The translations under genes and the position numbers were made by a program. A DNA stretch of 64,000 bases from Candidatus Villigracilis vicinus (GTDB lineage: Bacteria; Chloroflexota; Anaerolineae; Anaerolineales; Villigracilaceae): assembly GCA_016721315.1 (NCBI GenBank), contig JADKIL010000008.1:33447-97446 (forward strand). Reading direction: 5' to 3'. Below are positions 8,838 through 17,566 of this stretch, piece by piece (within the stretch, counting starts at the first letter, position 1; each line of letters begins with the position of its first letter). Under the pieces are notes generated by a model, which was given only the letters and a program-made list of their open reading frames with translations, had not been told where the DNA came from and searched no databases.

Positions 8838-9629
8838 ATGACTTCGATCTATCAAGCGTTATCAGAACTCGAAAAGAACAATCAATCAGCCGCCCTTTGC
8901 ACGGTTACAAAGAGCGAAGGGTCTACTCCGCGACATGTGGGCAGCAAGATGTTGGTCTACCCAGACGGCACATTCATTGGCACTGTCGGTGGCGGAGACT
9001 TGGAGCACCGTGTTCTCGGTGAAGCCTGGGTAGCTCTTGGTGATGGCAAGCCTCGGTATTTGCATTACAACATGGCTGATCCGTCCCGCGGCGACCCTGG
9101 CGTATGTGGAGGACAAGTGGAGGTCTTTGTGGAACCGATCCTTCCAGCGGCAACGATCGTTGTGATCGGCGCGGGGCATGTGGGCAAGGCTGTTGTTCAC
9201 CTTGCAAAATGGCTGGGCTTTCGTGTGGTAGTTAGCGATGATCGCCCGGAATTTTGTGCCCCAGATACTACTCCCGGAGCAGATGAGTATTATCCGGTCG
9301 AGATGGGGAAATTGGGTGAACAACTTAAGATTACCCAAAGAACCTATTTGGTCGTCACCAGTCGCGGCTCCAGTGTAGATGTGGTGGGTCTCCCATCTTT
9401 GCTTGAAAGTGATGCTGCGTATATTGGCATTATTGGCTCAAAGCGAAGATGGGCTACAACCGTTAAAGGTTTAAAAGAAAAAGGCGTGAAGGATGATCTG
9501 ATCGCGAAGGTCCATTCGCCGCTGGGCTTGGAATTGGAAGCAGAAACTCCCGAAGAAATTGCTGTTAGTATCATGGCAGAGATTATGATGCTTCGAAACA
9601 AAGCAACCGGGAAATCAATGAGGGGATAA
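8838..9629 (+). CDS. xdhC: XdhC/CoxI family molybdenum-cofactor maturation protein
   Basis: 263 residues from ATG 8838 (a TTG at 8817 in the same frame is the alternative). The N-terminal XdhC_CoxI domain includes CTVTKSEGSTPRHVGSKMLV, the loop GTVGGGDLEHRV and DPGVCGGQVEVFVEP. The C-terminal Rossmann domain opens with IVVIGAGHVGKAVVHLAKWLG. The family binds Mo-cofactor, promotes its sulfuration and inserts it into xanthine dehydrogenase. Its place directly after the catalytic subunit supports this. It ends 4 nt before the zinc-ribbon gene. Confidence 0.9.
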   Translation: MTSIYQALSELEKNNQSAALCTVTKSEGSTPRHVGSKMLVYPDGTFIGTVGGGDLEHRVLGEAWVALGDGKPRYLHYNMADPSRGDPGVCGGQVEVFVEPILPAATIVVIGAGHVGKAVVHLAKWLGFRVVVSDDRPEFCAPDTTPGADEYYPVEMGKLGEQLKITQRTYLVVTSRGSSVDVVGLPSLLESDAAYIGIIGSKRRWATTVKGLKEKGVKDDLIAKVHSPLGLELEAETPEEIAVSIMAEIMMLRNKATGKSMRG

Positions 9630-9633
9630 TAAA

Positions 9634-10227
9634 ATGACTTTACCTGCAAATCAACGAATGTTCCATGGCGGAATTCGTGCAGCAGCATTGGCTGACCAGC
9701 TTGGGGCGCGTTTCAATGATCGTCAAAGACGTGTAAAAGTCCAATCGCAAGGCGATACTGCACTGGTACAGATAGGCTCCAAACATGGAACGCCCGTCAC
9801 TGTGCATATTGCAGATACGGATGGCGGTGTATTGGTGACGATGAGTCGTGACCGTAACTGGCTCGACAAAATGGCAGATTCGAGTGAAATGATGGAACGC
9901 GCGGCAAGCAGTCCTCTTTCGCTTTTGGCAATGATCCCGGATATTGTTGGGGAACTGAACCAGGAAAATATAGCTCCCAAGATCTGGGATGCCATTAATG
10001 ACCTTTGCGCACTTACGCGGTCTTTGGCAGGTGAAAGTAGTGCGCCAGGTAACCCCAAGGTCTGCGAATTTTGCGGAACTTCCAATGACCCTGACCTGGA
10101 TATCTGCTTTTCATGCGGGGGAGCTTTGCCGGTTGACCTGCCGCGTGTCTGCCCAAAATGCAGTCGTAAGCACACTTCAGATGCTTTATTTTGTCAGGCT
10201 TGTGGGACGAGGCTGGTGGTTGGGTAG
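9634..10227 (+). CDS. Double zinc-ribbon protein of unknown function
   Basis: 197 residues. The N-terminal 130 residues are a mixed alpha/beta domain with no motif I know. The C-terminus carries two CxxC...CxxC zinc ribbons: CEFCGTSNDPDLDICFSCGG, then CPKC with FCQACG. It lies 4 nt after xdhC, so it shares the transcript, and 116 nt before the SPFH gene, which has its own promoter. Zinc-ribbon plus SPFH/band-7 pairs are common in bacteria, and the zinc ribbon may be a partner of that scaffold; this is inference. Confidence 0.75.
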   Translation: MTLPANQRMFHGGIRAAALADQLGARFNDRQRRVKVQSQGDTALVQIGSKHGTPVTVHIADTDGGVLVTMSRDRNWLDKMADSSEMMERAASSPLSLLAMIPDIVGELNQENIAPKIWDAINDLCALTRSLAGESSAPGNPKVCEFCGTSNDPDLDICFSCGGALPVDLPRVCPKCSRKHTSDALFCQACGTRLVVG

Positions 10228-10284
10228 CACTAAAGGGTGCAACGAAACAACGTTTATTGCGTAGAAATATAGGAAAAACGGTTC

Positions 10285-10312
10285 TTGACCGGAATATTAG
10301 ATGGACTATAAT
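10285..10312 (+). promoter_or_regulatory. Promoter of the SPFH-HTH gene
   Basis: TTGACC (10285-10290), 16-nt spacer, TATAAT (10307-10312), followed by a 31-nt leader with AGGAGAG 7 nt before the ATG. A good sigma-70-type promoter, so the gene can be expressed apart from the hydroxylase operon. Confidence 0.7.
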
Positions 10313-10343
10313 CACATAGTTATTTACTCAAAGGAGAGAAACC

Positions 10344-11390
10344 ATGGCTAGAATTTTTGATGTCATTGAATACCCGAATGAAATGAGCGACGAAATCGTT
10401 CACCGCTTCCCAGAAGAAGGGATTGGTGATTTCCGCATCGGCTCGCAAGTGATCGTACGCGAAAGCCAGAACGCTGTCTTCTTCCGTGATGGCAATGCGT
10501 TGGATGTGTTTAAAGCTGGTCGTCATACGATCGCCACGGCGAACATCCCGATGTTGATCGATTTCATCGGCAAGGCATTTAACGACCGCACACCCTTCCC
10601 TGCAGAGGTCTACTTTGTTTCAAAGAAAGAATTTGCGAACAAGAAATGGGGCACTTCGCAGCCGATCCTTGTTGAAACTCCAGGCAAAGGACTGGGGTAT
10701 CTGTTCATTCAGGGTTTTGGTACGTTCTCCTTCCAGGTAAAGGATCCTCAACAGTTTGTCACTCAGATTGTAGGTGCCACCGGATCGTATCGCACCTCTG
10801 AAATTGAAGAGCGCTTGAAGACGATGTTGGTCTCAAAGCTGACTGACGTGTTGGGTGAGTTCAGTCAGACCACGCAAAGCCTGGCAGCCAAGATCAGCGG
10901 CATGAACGAAGAACTCGGCGCTGCTGTGCGTGCGAAGGGCAAAGATGATTTTGAAGCGATAGGACTGACGCTTAAGACGTTCTACATTGGGAACCTCAAG
11001 CCGAGCACCAAATCCGCTCAGGAACTGCGCGACGCAGGTTTACTCGACCCGGCGATCTACGCTCAATTGCAGGCAGCAGATGCCATGCGCGAAGCGGCAA
11101 ACAATGCAAATGGCGGCGCAGGGCTTACGGCTGGTATTGGCGCGGGTATGGGCATTGGAAACCTGATGGGGCAAGCTCTTCAGGGCGGCATGCAAACGGG
11201 TGGTGGCGGCGCTTCAGGCGGTGGAGCTAAAATGCCGGACATCATGACTCCTGCTGAAGCGGCTCAGATCATGAAGGTGACCGAGGATGATATCCTTGAA
11301 GCCATCAAGGACGGCAGCTTGAAAGCCAAGAAGGTTGGCAAGGCGTTCCGCATTAGCAAAGATAACCTTGAATCCTTTATGAATAGCTAG
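10344..11390 (+). CDS. SPFH/band-7 protein fused to an excisionase-type HTH domain
   Basis: 348 residues. Residues about 20-240 are an SPFH domain of the virion-core/YdjI-like type, beginning with RFPEEGIGDFRIGSQVIVRE and containing FLTDVLGEF-like helices. A Gly/Ala-rich flexible stretch follows (about 250-295). The C-terminus (about 297-348) is a helix-turn-helix of the excisionase/HTH_17 type, running from MTPAEAAQIMKVTEDDILEA to FRISKDNLESFMNS. SPFH proteins oligomerise as scaffolds; the terminal domain suggests DNA or adaptor binding. This subfamily usually ends in a zinc ribbon or similar module, so an HTH there is unusual. A strong terminator follows. Confidence 0.85.
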   Translation: MARIFDVIEYPNEMSDEIVHRFPEEGIGDFRIGSQVIVRESQNAVFFRDGNALDVFKAGRHTIATANIPMLIDFIGKAFNDRTPFPAEVYFVSKKEFANKKWGTSQPILVETPGKGLGYLFIQGFGTFSFQVKDPQQFVTQIVGATGSYRTSEIEERLKTMLVSKLTDVLGEFSQTTQSLAAKISGMNEELGAAVRAKGKDDFEAIGLTLKTFYIGNLKPSTKSAQELRDAGLLDPAIYAQLQAADAMREAANNANGGAGLTAGIGAGMGIGNLMGQALQGGMQTGGGGASGGGAKMPDIMTPAEAAQIMKVTEDDILEAIKDGSLKAKKVGKAFRISKDNLESFMNS

Positions 11391-11400
11391 TTTGTTGATT

Positions 11401-11444
11401 AAAAAATCCGGTCTCAGCAGGTAAATGCTGAGACCGGATTTTTT
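11401..11444. terminator. Strong bidirectional terminator
   Basis: A perfect 19-bp stem, including the A/T ends, around a 6-nt loop (core CCGGTCTCAGCA / TGCTGAGACCGG) with T-runs on both strands. It separates the SPFH gene from the convergent YedE-rhodanese gene. Confidence 0.92.
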
Positions 11445-11458
11445 TTGCTTTTAATTAT

Positions 11459-12766
11459 TTATCCGCATCCGCCGCCGGATTTATCACGCTTCAACTGCAG
11501 GATGATCTTGGCTTCGAATTCGAGGCTTTCGTATTCGACCGGATCTGGCGAACAGGATTCGTAGGTGCTGCCTAAAGCTACAGGGAAGAGATAACCCAAT
11601 TGGTCATCCCCAGCATTCGGGTTGGGTTGAGCCGAGAGGGTTTTATCCTCGTTTCCAAAGAATGCGATCCAGTTGTTGACTCCGCCTTCGAGGATGTAGA
11701 CATTCGTCACACTGGAGGCTGAAAGGAATTTCCAGGCTTCGATTGCGGCGGCTTCGTCATTACTCATCACAATGAAAACCGTATTTGCAGGCGGCTCAGT
11801 GAGCAATACAGGGATGACTTCTTCAAGCCGATCAACCGGTACATTGACGGCATTTTCGATGTGATACAGGTTGTAATCAGCTTCGGAACGGACATCAAGA
11901 TAGACCGGGTTCATTGCCTGGTTGTAGCGTGCTTTGAAGGCTTCAGCAGGCGTAACGAAGACGAGACGTTTTGTGAGCATTTCGTCAGCCGTGTATTTAT
12001 ACGTGTTGACGATCGGATCCGCATTTAACTGTTGGATGGTTTCAGTGCGGGTAAACGTGAGGGCGTTATATTTATCTTCCAGGGAGGGGTAACCGATGAG
12101 CACCACTGCAACAGCGGCGGCGAACAATGCGCCTGCACCTGCTATGCGGAGCTTGGGTTCCTTGGTCAGATCTTTCTTGCCGAAAATGTGCTCAAGTTGT
12201 TCTGCGCCCCAGAACATAAAGAGTGCCATTAACACAACGAGCAGCACGACAACACCAATAGGCAGATTGAAGACCTGATTGAGGGTGAGCCGCCCAAAAT
12301 AACCTGAGTATGTGTACCAGTTATCGAAGAGGCTTTCGGTTTCGCCGAAAAGGAAGGCGCCTACAAAGCCGCCGAGCATGAAGAGCATGCCATCGATCTT
12401 GCCGGTTGAAGCAGAAGCGAGTGAAGTGGTGGGGCAGAACCCGCCAATGATGAAGCCAACGCCCATGATGAGCCCACCGAGGATGCCGGAGGAAAGATAC
12501 GTTGGGTTGACCCATACTTGATTGAAATTTAAGATGCCCAGACCAACTGCACCAAATAGTAATACCATGGCGGTGACGATGGCGGTGAACATCACTTTGA
12601 GCACGGTCATTTCGGTGAAATAGAACTGTGCCGCAAGTTTGCGCGAGTCACCGAAACCGGACATTTCAAGGGTAAAGCCAAATGCAAAGCCGATCAATGC
12701 GAAGACCACATACGTCCATGGGTTGCTCGCGCTGACAGTTACGAATTCAGGAAGAGGGAAGTTCAT
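11459..12766 (-). CDS. YedE-type sulfur transporter fused to a rhodanese-like domain
   Basis: 435 residues from ATG 12766, chosen for AAGGAG 7 nt upstream. The N-terminal ~270 residues are a multi-helix YeeE/YedE permease with the cysteine signature GGFCPTTSLASASTGKIDG, as in thiosulfate/selenium-related uptake proteins. A rhodanese-like fold follows (LDVRSEADYNLYHI ... ILEGGVNNWIAFF). In place of the catalytic Cys loop it has IVMSNDEAA, so Cys is replaced by Ser and sulfurtransfer by that residue is unlikely. The protein ends SGGGCG with a penultimate Cys. The second YeeE gene lies immediately upstream and co-transcribed. Confidence 0.87.
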   Translation of the reverse strand: MNFPLPEFVTVSASNPWTYVVFALIGFAFGFTLEMSGFGDSRKLAAQFYFTEMTVLKVMFTAIVTAMVLLFGAVGLGILNFNQVWVNPTYLSSGILGGLIMGVGFIIGGFCPTTSLASASTGKIDGMLFMLGGFVGAFLFGETESLFDNWYTYSGYFGRLTLNQVFNLPIGVVVLLVVLMALFMFWGAEQLEHIFGKKDLTKEPKLRIAGAGALFAAAVAVVLIGYPSLEDKYNALTFTRTETIQQLNADPIVNTYKYTADEMLTKRLVFVTPAEAFKARYNQAMNPVYLDVRSEADYNLYHIENAVNVPVDRLEEVIPVLLTEPPANTVFIVMSNDEAAAIEAWKFLSASSVTNVYILEGGVNNWIAFFGNEDKTLSAQPNPNAGDDQLGYLFPVALGSTYESCSPDPVEYESLEFEAKIILQLKRDKSGGGCG

Positions 12767-12777
12767 GAGAATACTCC

Positions 12778-13323
12778 TTAGTTCCACAACTTACGGACGA
12801 AATACGCCAGTCCATATGCGCCGCCGAAGATGGCGAACATCACAACCCATGAACCAGCCGAAAGCGTTGTGCCGCCGGTGAGTGCCTGTCCAGAGGTGCA
12901 TCCACGCGCCATGCGTGCTCCGTAGAGGAAGATCACACCGCCGAGGAAGGACATTAACCAGCGTGTGCGATTCGAGATGTTGGGACCCTTGGTGGTTTCA
13001 AATTTCAATCGTCCGTTGAACAAGCCTGAGGTAAAACCGCCGAGCAATGCACCGAAGTACACCGGTACGATCCAGTCATCAAGCGGATTTTTATCGCCGC
13101 CTGCTAATTTAAGCAAGTACGGAGTGCGATCAACATGTGCAGGGGCAAAAACATCCGTCACCGCGGTGACGAAACGGCTGGTTGCGCCGGAAGAGCCCAA
13201 TCCATTGCCTGTCAATAAGAGGGCAAGGAAGAGCACAATCCCCAGCACCATGCCGCCAAAATATGGGTGAACGAACGGCTTTGGCGTTGCAGGAAAGAGC
13301 GTTTTCTTGGTTTGTGTGGTCAT
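12778..13323 (-). CDS. YeeE/YedE family membrane protein (sulfur compound transport)
   Basis: 181 residues with about four to five membrane helices. The conserved motif RGCTSGQALTGG (about 140-151) carries the cysteine that, in thiosulfate permeases of this family, relays the substrate. It is a half-size partner of the downstream YedE-rhodanese protein, and the two probably form the split version of the transporter. AAGGAGATTG precedes the start. It sits downstream of the multiheme cytochromes on the same strand, supporting a sulfur-compound pathway. Confidence 0.87.
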   Translation of the reverse strand: MTTQTKKTLFPATPKPFVHPYFGGMVLGIVLFLALLLTGNGLGSSGATSRFVTAVTDVFAPAHVDRTPYLLKLAGGDKNPLDDWIVPVYFGALLGGFTSGLFNGRLKFETTKGPNISNRTRWLMSFLGGVIFLYGARMARGCTSGQALTGGTTLSAGSWVVMFAIFGGAYGLAYFVRKLWN

Positions 13324-13344
13324 ATCAATCTCCTTTGGTAAGTG

Positions 13345-13386
13345 GTAAGTAGTAATTGCTCATTTGAATTGTCAGTTACTACTTAC
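13345..13386. repeat. Intergenic palindrome built from short direct repeats
   Basis: GTAAGTAGTAA (13345-13355) and TTACTACTTAC (13376-13386) pair perfectly; the left arm is preceded by a second GGTAAGT copy and the right arm is followed by further TTACTC words. It lies between the heptaheme cytochrome stop and the YeeE gene start. Similar structures occur at 34852 and 36374. Confidence 0.5.
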
Positions 13387-13396
13387 TCTTTACTCG

Positions 13397-16129
13397 TTAC
13401 TTTTTACCTTTCGCTTTTTTGTCTTTCACTTCTTCCACGTGCAGCTCGTGTACTTCCACTTCTTCGTAGCCTGTGATCATGGCACGAGTTGCTTCGAGCG
13501 GCGTAGCGCCGGTTGTTGTCATATATACATGGACGAGAATGAAAGTGGCGAACATCCATGCAACCAGGGAATGGAAGGGCGCCAGCAAGGGCAGTCCACC
13601 AAGTGCGTTCGCAAACGCTGAGAACTTTTGCACACCCCACATTAATGCGCCAGTGATCATTTGCAGAGGCAGCAGGATGTTGAGGATGGCAAAGTACGTG
13701 AAATGCTGGATCGGATTCATGCGGCGGGTCGGTGTCTTTTCGAACGGATGCGGCTCGCCTTTGAAGATTCCGGATATATAGTATTTCGCCTGCACCATGG
13801 CATCATCGAAGAAGCCGTAAGGATGCGGGATATATTCCTGCATTCGTTCCGTGGCAATGTGATAGAAAACTGAGAGCAGGGCGTTTAGCACCAACACTAC
13901 AGCGACTACATTATGAACAGTTACCATTCCGCGGAAGGAGAACGCACCAAAAATGTCCGGTCTATGGATGATCAGCCCTGTGAATAGGAGGATGACGATC
14001 GCAGCGGTCTGGAGCCAATGCCAGAAGCGGCGATACGAGTCGTACATGTACACGCGTTCGGTTCTAGCCTGACCTTTGGATTGTTTGCGCCCTGAGAGAT
14101 ATCTCATCGTTCCGTGACCGAGCACACCTAAAAGTGACCCGACGAACGCAAGTGCCCCGAACCAGTCGATCCAACTAATGCGGCTGGAGCCGAACACATA
14201 CATGCCGTCATTAGAGGGATTGGGTTGATAATACAGTGCACCATCTTTGCCTTGGACTATTTCGCCTGTCCCGTTTACATTGTTGTCCACGTCGAACACC
14301 GGCATGACGGGTGCGGAGTTGGCGAGTTTTATGGATTGCGAAACGCGCGAGTCGGCATCGTGACAGGCTTTGCAATCGTTGGTTGCGTATTCGCCCTTGG
14401 CAACATTATGGTTGATACTGTATGGCTGCACCATGCCTTCGATGCGTGCGTTATTAAGACCAAGTGCCGTTAATTTGGTTTTGACAGCTTCTTCCTTGGC
14501 GCTTGAGTTAATGCTGAGCTCATTGGTGCTGAGCTGACCGTCACCATTTTCGTCGAAGGCGGCAAGGATGTCTGCGGCATAAGAGCCATTTTCGAGATAC
14601 ACAACTTCCAGGTCAATTTGACGAACTGGTCTGGCATTGCCATTGGCATCGTCGTAGACCCAATAGAAGGATGTGATCAGGTTGTACGGAGCAAGTAATT
14701 GCTGCCCGTCTGAATTGGTACGGTTGAGCAGAACGGGTTCATAGCCAGTGACGAGCGAAGTCACTTCATTGGGAGTGCCCTCAATTCCACGGCATGTTTC
14801 TACGGCAGTTCCATCTATTGAGACAACTGTCCAATCGTAGGATTGGATGGCGGGCGCGTACATCTGCGGGATATGGCAGGTTTCGCAGGCGACAGCATCC
14901 ATGTGAGTTTCAATATAAGGCAGCCAGTCGGCATGACCCTTGCTGGCATCATGGCAATTCTCACAGCGCCGCATCGTGCCTTTATATTCCGGCGCGACAT
15001 TGAATTGAGCGCTTTCGCCGCGTGCAAAGTTATGGTCTGGGCGCTCAAGATATTCGCCGATCTCAAGGGAGCGCGGGTCATACACAAGATGCTCAGGATT
15101 GTTGCTTTGGATCTCGCTCAAGTGTGATGGGTTATTAAGCGCATAGTGACAGTCTGTGCATTGCAACTGACGTTCTGCATGAATATCCCATGAGCGGTCG
15201 AGTTCTGCCTTGTTGCTCAGGTTTACGCCAGAAGCATTAATGCGCTGCGCTGAAACAACCTGCCCGGTCGTTGCTGTCTGCGGATAATTCAGGTCGCAGG
15301 CGGTGAAAGTTAGCGGGTCTTCAGTAGCATGGACTTCACCATGACAGGCGGCGCAATTTGAGTTCGTCGGGTCTTGAATTCCGAGGGCGTTGTCCTTAAG
15401 TTCGCCATTTTCGTTGAAAGCGGCGGGGTTGTAAGACCAGGCGCCATCTACTTCGCTAACGATATTCAATCCGAGCAGGGTGGCAGTATTGGCATTTCCA
15501 AATTTGCCAGCCTGGACCATTTCAATACGGGCTTCATTGTTCGGTGCTTCAAGATGGCAGAGGAAACAGTTCATTTCCATCGTCCCTGAGGCATCCCAAC
15601 TCCATGAGAAAACCTCGCCATCCGCATTCATGATGGCAGTCTCAGGGTTGGTTTTGCTGGCGTTGAGGTCAGTCAGGTTTTTGCCTTCGCGAGAAGTTTC
15701 TGCGGGTCCGCCGCCGACGACGCGAGCGCCGTTTAGCATCAGCCATTCGGCAGTGGTCAAGTCGAGGCGTTCGTCTCCGGCAGGGGAGAGGAAGCGATAG
15801 GTCATCGGGTCCCATTCACCGAATAGACCGTTACTGGCATCGAAACCTTCACTATTTGCATTGTAGTCGCTTAGACCAAGATCCGAATGGAAGGCATGTG
15901 ATTGGATGAACTCAGTGTCGTGACATTGACCGCAGGTCTGCATGGTGGAAATAGCGCCGTTGCTTTCGAGGACGTTAGTGCCATTCGCATCTAGCAGGGG
16001 GAAGTCTGGGTGCAAAACTGAGGCTTGGGTGGTCGGGACGGTTGTCGGCGCGGCAAGAACCGCATTAATTCCATAAGCAAGAGCAAGAATGACCAATCCA
16101 ACAAGTGTGATGAAAGTATATTTTTTCAT
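13397..16129 (-). CDS. Heptaheme cytochrome c fused to a b-type cytochrome membrane domain
   Basis: 910 residues. A signal anchor (1-27) leads to an extracytoplasmic region with seven CxxCH sites: CGQCH (66-70), CFLCH, CAACH, CTDCH, CENCH, CETCH, CKACH. Between the sixth and seventh sites is a perfect EF-hand loop, DENGDGQLSTNE. After a membrane helix (WFGALAFVGSLLGVLGH), the last ~230 residues form a four-helix cytochrome b561/formate-dehydrogenase-gamma-like domain with WHW, HNVVAVV, HFTYF and HVYM histidines. It ends in a Lys-rich tail. It should exchange electrons between quinones and an external heme chain. It begins 3 nt after the octaheme gene. Confidence 0.87.
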   Translation of the reverse strand: MKKYTFITLVGLVILALAYGINAVLAAPTTVPTTQASVLHPDFPLLDANGTNVLESNGAISTMQTCGQCHDTEFIQSHAFHSDLGLSDYNANSEGFDASNGLFGEWDPMTYRFLSPAGDERLDLTTAEWLMLNGARVVGGGPAETSREGKNLTDLNASKTNPETAIMNADGEVFSWSWDASGTMEMNCFLCHLEAPNNEARIEMVQAGKFGNANTATLLGLNIVSEVDGAWSYNPAAFNENGELKDNALGIQDPTNSNCAACHGEVHATEDPLTFTACDLNYPQTATTGQVVSAQRINASGVNLSNKAELDRSWDIHAERQLQCTDCHYALNNPSHLSEIQSNNPEHLVYDPRSLEIGEYLERPDHNFARGESAQFNVAPEYKGTMRRCENCHDASKGHADWLPYIETHMDAVACETCHIPQMYAPAIQSYDWTVVSIDGTAVETCRGIEGTPNEVTSLVTGYEPVLLNRTNSDGQQLLAPYNLITSFYWVYDDANGNARPVRQIDLEVVYLENGSYAADILAAFDENGDGQLSTNELSINSSAKEEAVKTKLTALGLNNARIEGMVQPYSINHNVAKGEYATNDCKACHDADSRVSQSIKLANSAPVMPVFDVDNNVNGTGEIVQGKDGALYYQPNPSNDGMYVFGSSRISWIDWFGALAFVGSLLGVLGHGTMRYLSGRKQSKGQARTERVYMYDSYRRFWHWLQTAAIVILLFTGLIIHRPDIFGAFSFRGMVTVHNVVAVVLVLNALLSVFYHIATERMQEYIPHPYGFFDDAMVQAKYYISGIFKGEPHPFEKTPTRRMNPIQHFTYFAILNILLPLQMITGALMWGVQKFSAFANALGGLPLLAPFHSLVAWMFATFILVHVYMTTTGATPLEATRAMITGYEEVEVHELHVEEVKDKKAKGKK

Positions 16130-16132
16130 GGC

Positions 16133-17566
16133 TTATCTCCCGCCCCATTCGATCGGGTCACCAGAGTAGCCGAGGGCTTCCCAATCCATACGCCCATTTT
16201 CGCCGTGGCAGGATTCGCATTGCAGGGCTTTATCGGCAGATTGCACCATGTGAGTGGTGGGCCAGTACATGTATGTAGTGGTGAAACCGTATTCGCCGCT
16301 GTACTCGAGACCGGTCTTGTCTTGCGCAAGTTCAAAGGCGCTATCCCAGTCGAATGTGGTCCAGAATCCGTCTTTGCCGGAGGTGATGGGTTGCAATAAG
16401 TAATTATTCTTTACATCATAGGGTTGTTCGGCGACGTGAAGTTTGAAGGGGAATATTTTGGCAGTGCTATCGTCGATGCTTCCGGCAGGCTTATTGATAT
16501 AGGTGATACCGTCCTTACCGATGGGGTCGCCGAGAAGGTAGCGGTATTCATTATTGCCGTTGAACCAAAGATAGGTTGGCGCGAAGTTCTTGTCGTAGAC
16601 AAATTCACCCTTGATTTTGAGGTAGGTGAAGTGGTCGTCTTCACGCCCTTCCTGACCTGCTTGTGACCAATCCCAGGTGACTTTGGTGGGGTCTTCGAGC
16701 GCAATGGCAGGGATGTGGCAGGTTTGACAGGCAACCGAGGTGAGATGCGTATTGATACGTTCGTCTTCGTGCTTTTGATTTACGTGGCATTGTTCGCAGG
16801 AAACTTGTTCCTGCGGGTCGATGGTGTAATTATCTGCCAACATGCGCCCAAGGACTTGGTGATCTTCCGTCCAGTGGCAGTCGGTGCAGAGCATGTCATT
16901 CTCGCCGCCCATATGAATATCTAATTCTGTAGAGGGGAAGTAGAGGCTTTCGTCGAGGTCGCCGTGTTTTACACCGTTCCCGCCGCCGCCATCGAAGTGG
17001 CATTTACCGCAGTTCTCACGGGTAGGCGCTTTTACGGAACGAGCCGCTGCGAGCAGGTCAATACCTTCGGCGGGATTGCCGAAAACGCCCTTGCCGTAGG
17101 TGGCAGGGTCAGCGTGACATGCGAGACAATCTACATTTTCTGGGTTGGCTTGCTGGGTTTCGCGACCTTCTTCCCAGCCGTAACCAGCGTGACAAGACAT
17201 GCATTTATTTTCGTTCCCCTGAGTGCCAATACAGAAGTTATTGATCTGATTCGCTTTACCGATGGTCACGTCTTCGTCGCGCCAGGGAACGTCGAAGGGT
17301 TTTGATTCCCAAGTCCAATGGGTTGTCGCCATGACTTTGGTGGCTGCATCTTCATGGCATTCCAGGCAGGCGCGGGTTACGTCTTGACCAGTTTTCAATT
17401 CGCCTTTGATGATGTCTGCGTGGTCAACATGTACTAATTTTTCAGGCAGATATGCCGCCGGGTCGTTTTTTGATTGGGCGCGGGGCATGAAATACAGGAC
17501 TGGGACCAAGATCAGCAAAAGGATGCCGACCAGCCCCAAGATCCAGGAAGGGAAGCGTTTTTTCAT
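16133..17566 (-). CDS. Octaheme tetrathionate-reductase-family cytochrome c
   Basis: 477 residues with one N-terminal membrane anchor (about 8-27) and eight CxxCH sites: CLECH (67-71), CMSCH, CLACH, CGKCH, CTDCH, CEQCH, CQTCH and CESCH near 453. Length, spacing and the long gap before the last site match the octaheme tetrathionate reductase (OTR) family, whose purified member reduces tetrathionate, nitrite and hydroxylamine in vitro; the in vivo role is uncertain. With the quinone-linked cytochrome next door and two sulfur transporters, thiosulfate/tetrathionate or polythionate chemistry is the best guess. Its start lies against the ArsR gene stop (4-nt overlap). Confidence 0.9.
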   Translation of the reverse strand: MKKRFPSWILGLVGILLLILVPVLYFMPRAQSKNDPAAYLPEKLVHVDHADIIKGELKTGQDVTRACLECHEDAATKVMATTHWTWESKPFDVPWRDEDVTIGKANQINNFCIGTQGNENKCMSCHAGYGWEEGRETQQANPENVDCLACHADPATYGKGVFGNPAEGIDLLAAARSVKAPTRENCGKCHFDGGGGNGVKHGDLDESLYFPSTELDIHMGGENDMLCTDCHWTEDHQVLGRMLADNYTIDPQEQVSCEQCHVNQKHEDERINTHLTSVACQTCHIPAIALEDPTKVTWDWSQAGQEGREDDHFTYLKIKGEFVYDKNFAPTYLWFNGNNEYRYLLGDPIGKDGITYINKPAGSIDDSTAKIFPFKLHVAEQPYDVKNNYLLQPITSGKDGFWTTFDWDSAFELAQDKTGLEYSGEYGFTTTYMYWPTTHMVQSADKALQCESCHGENGRMDWEALGYSGDPIEWGGR

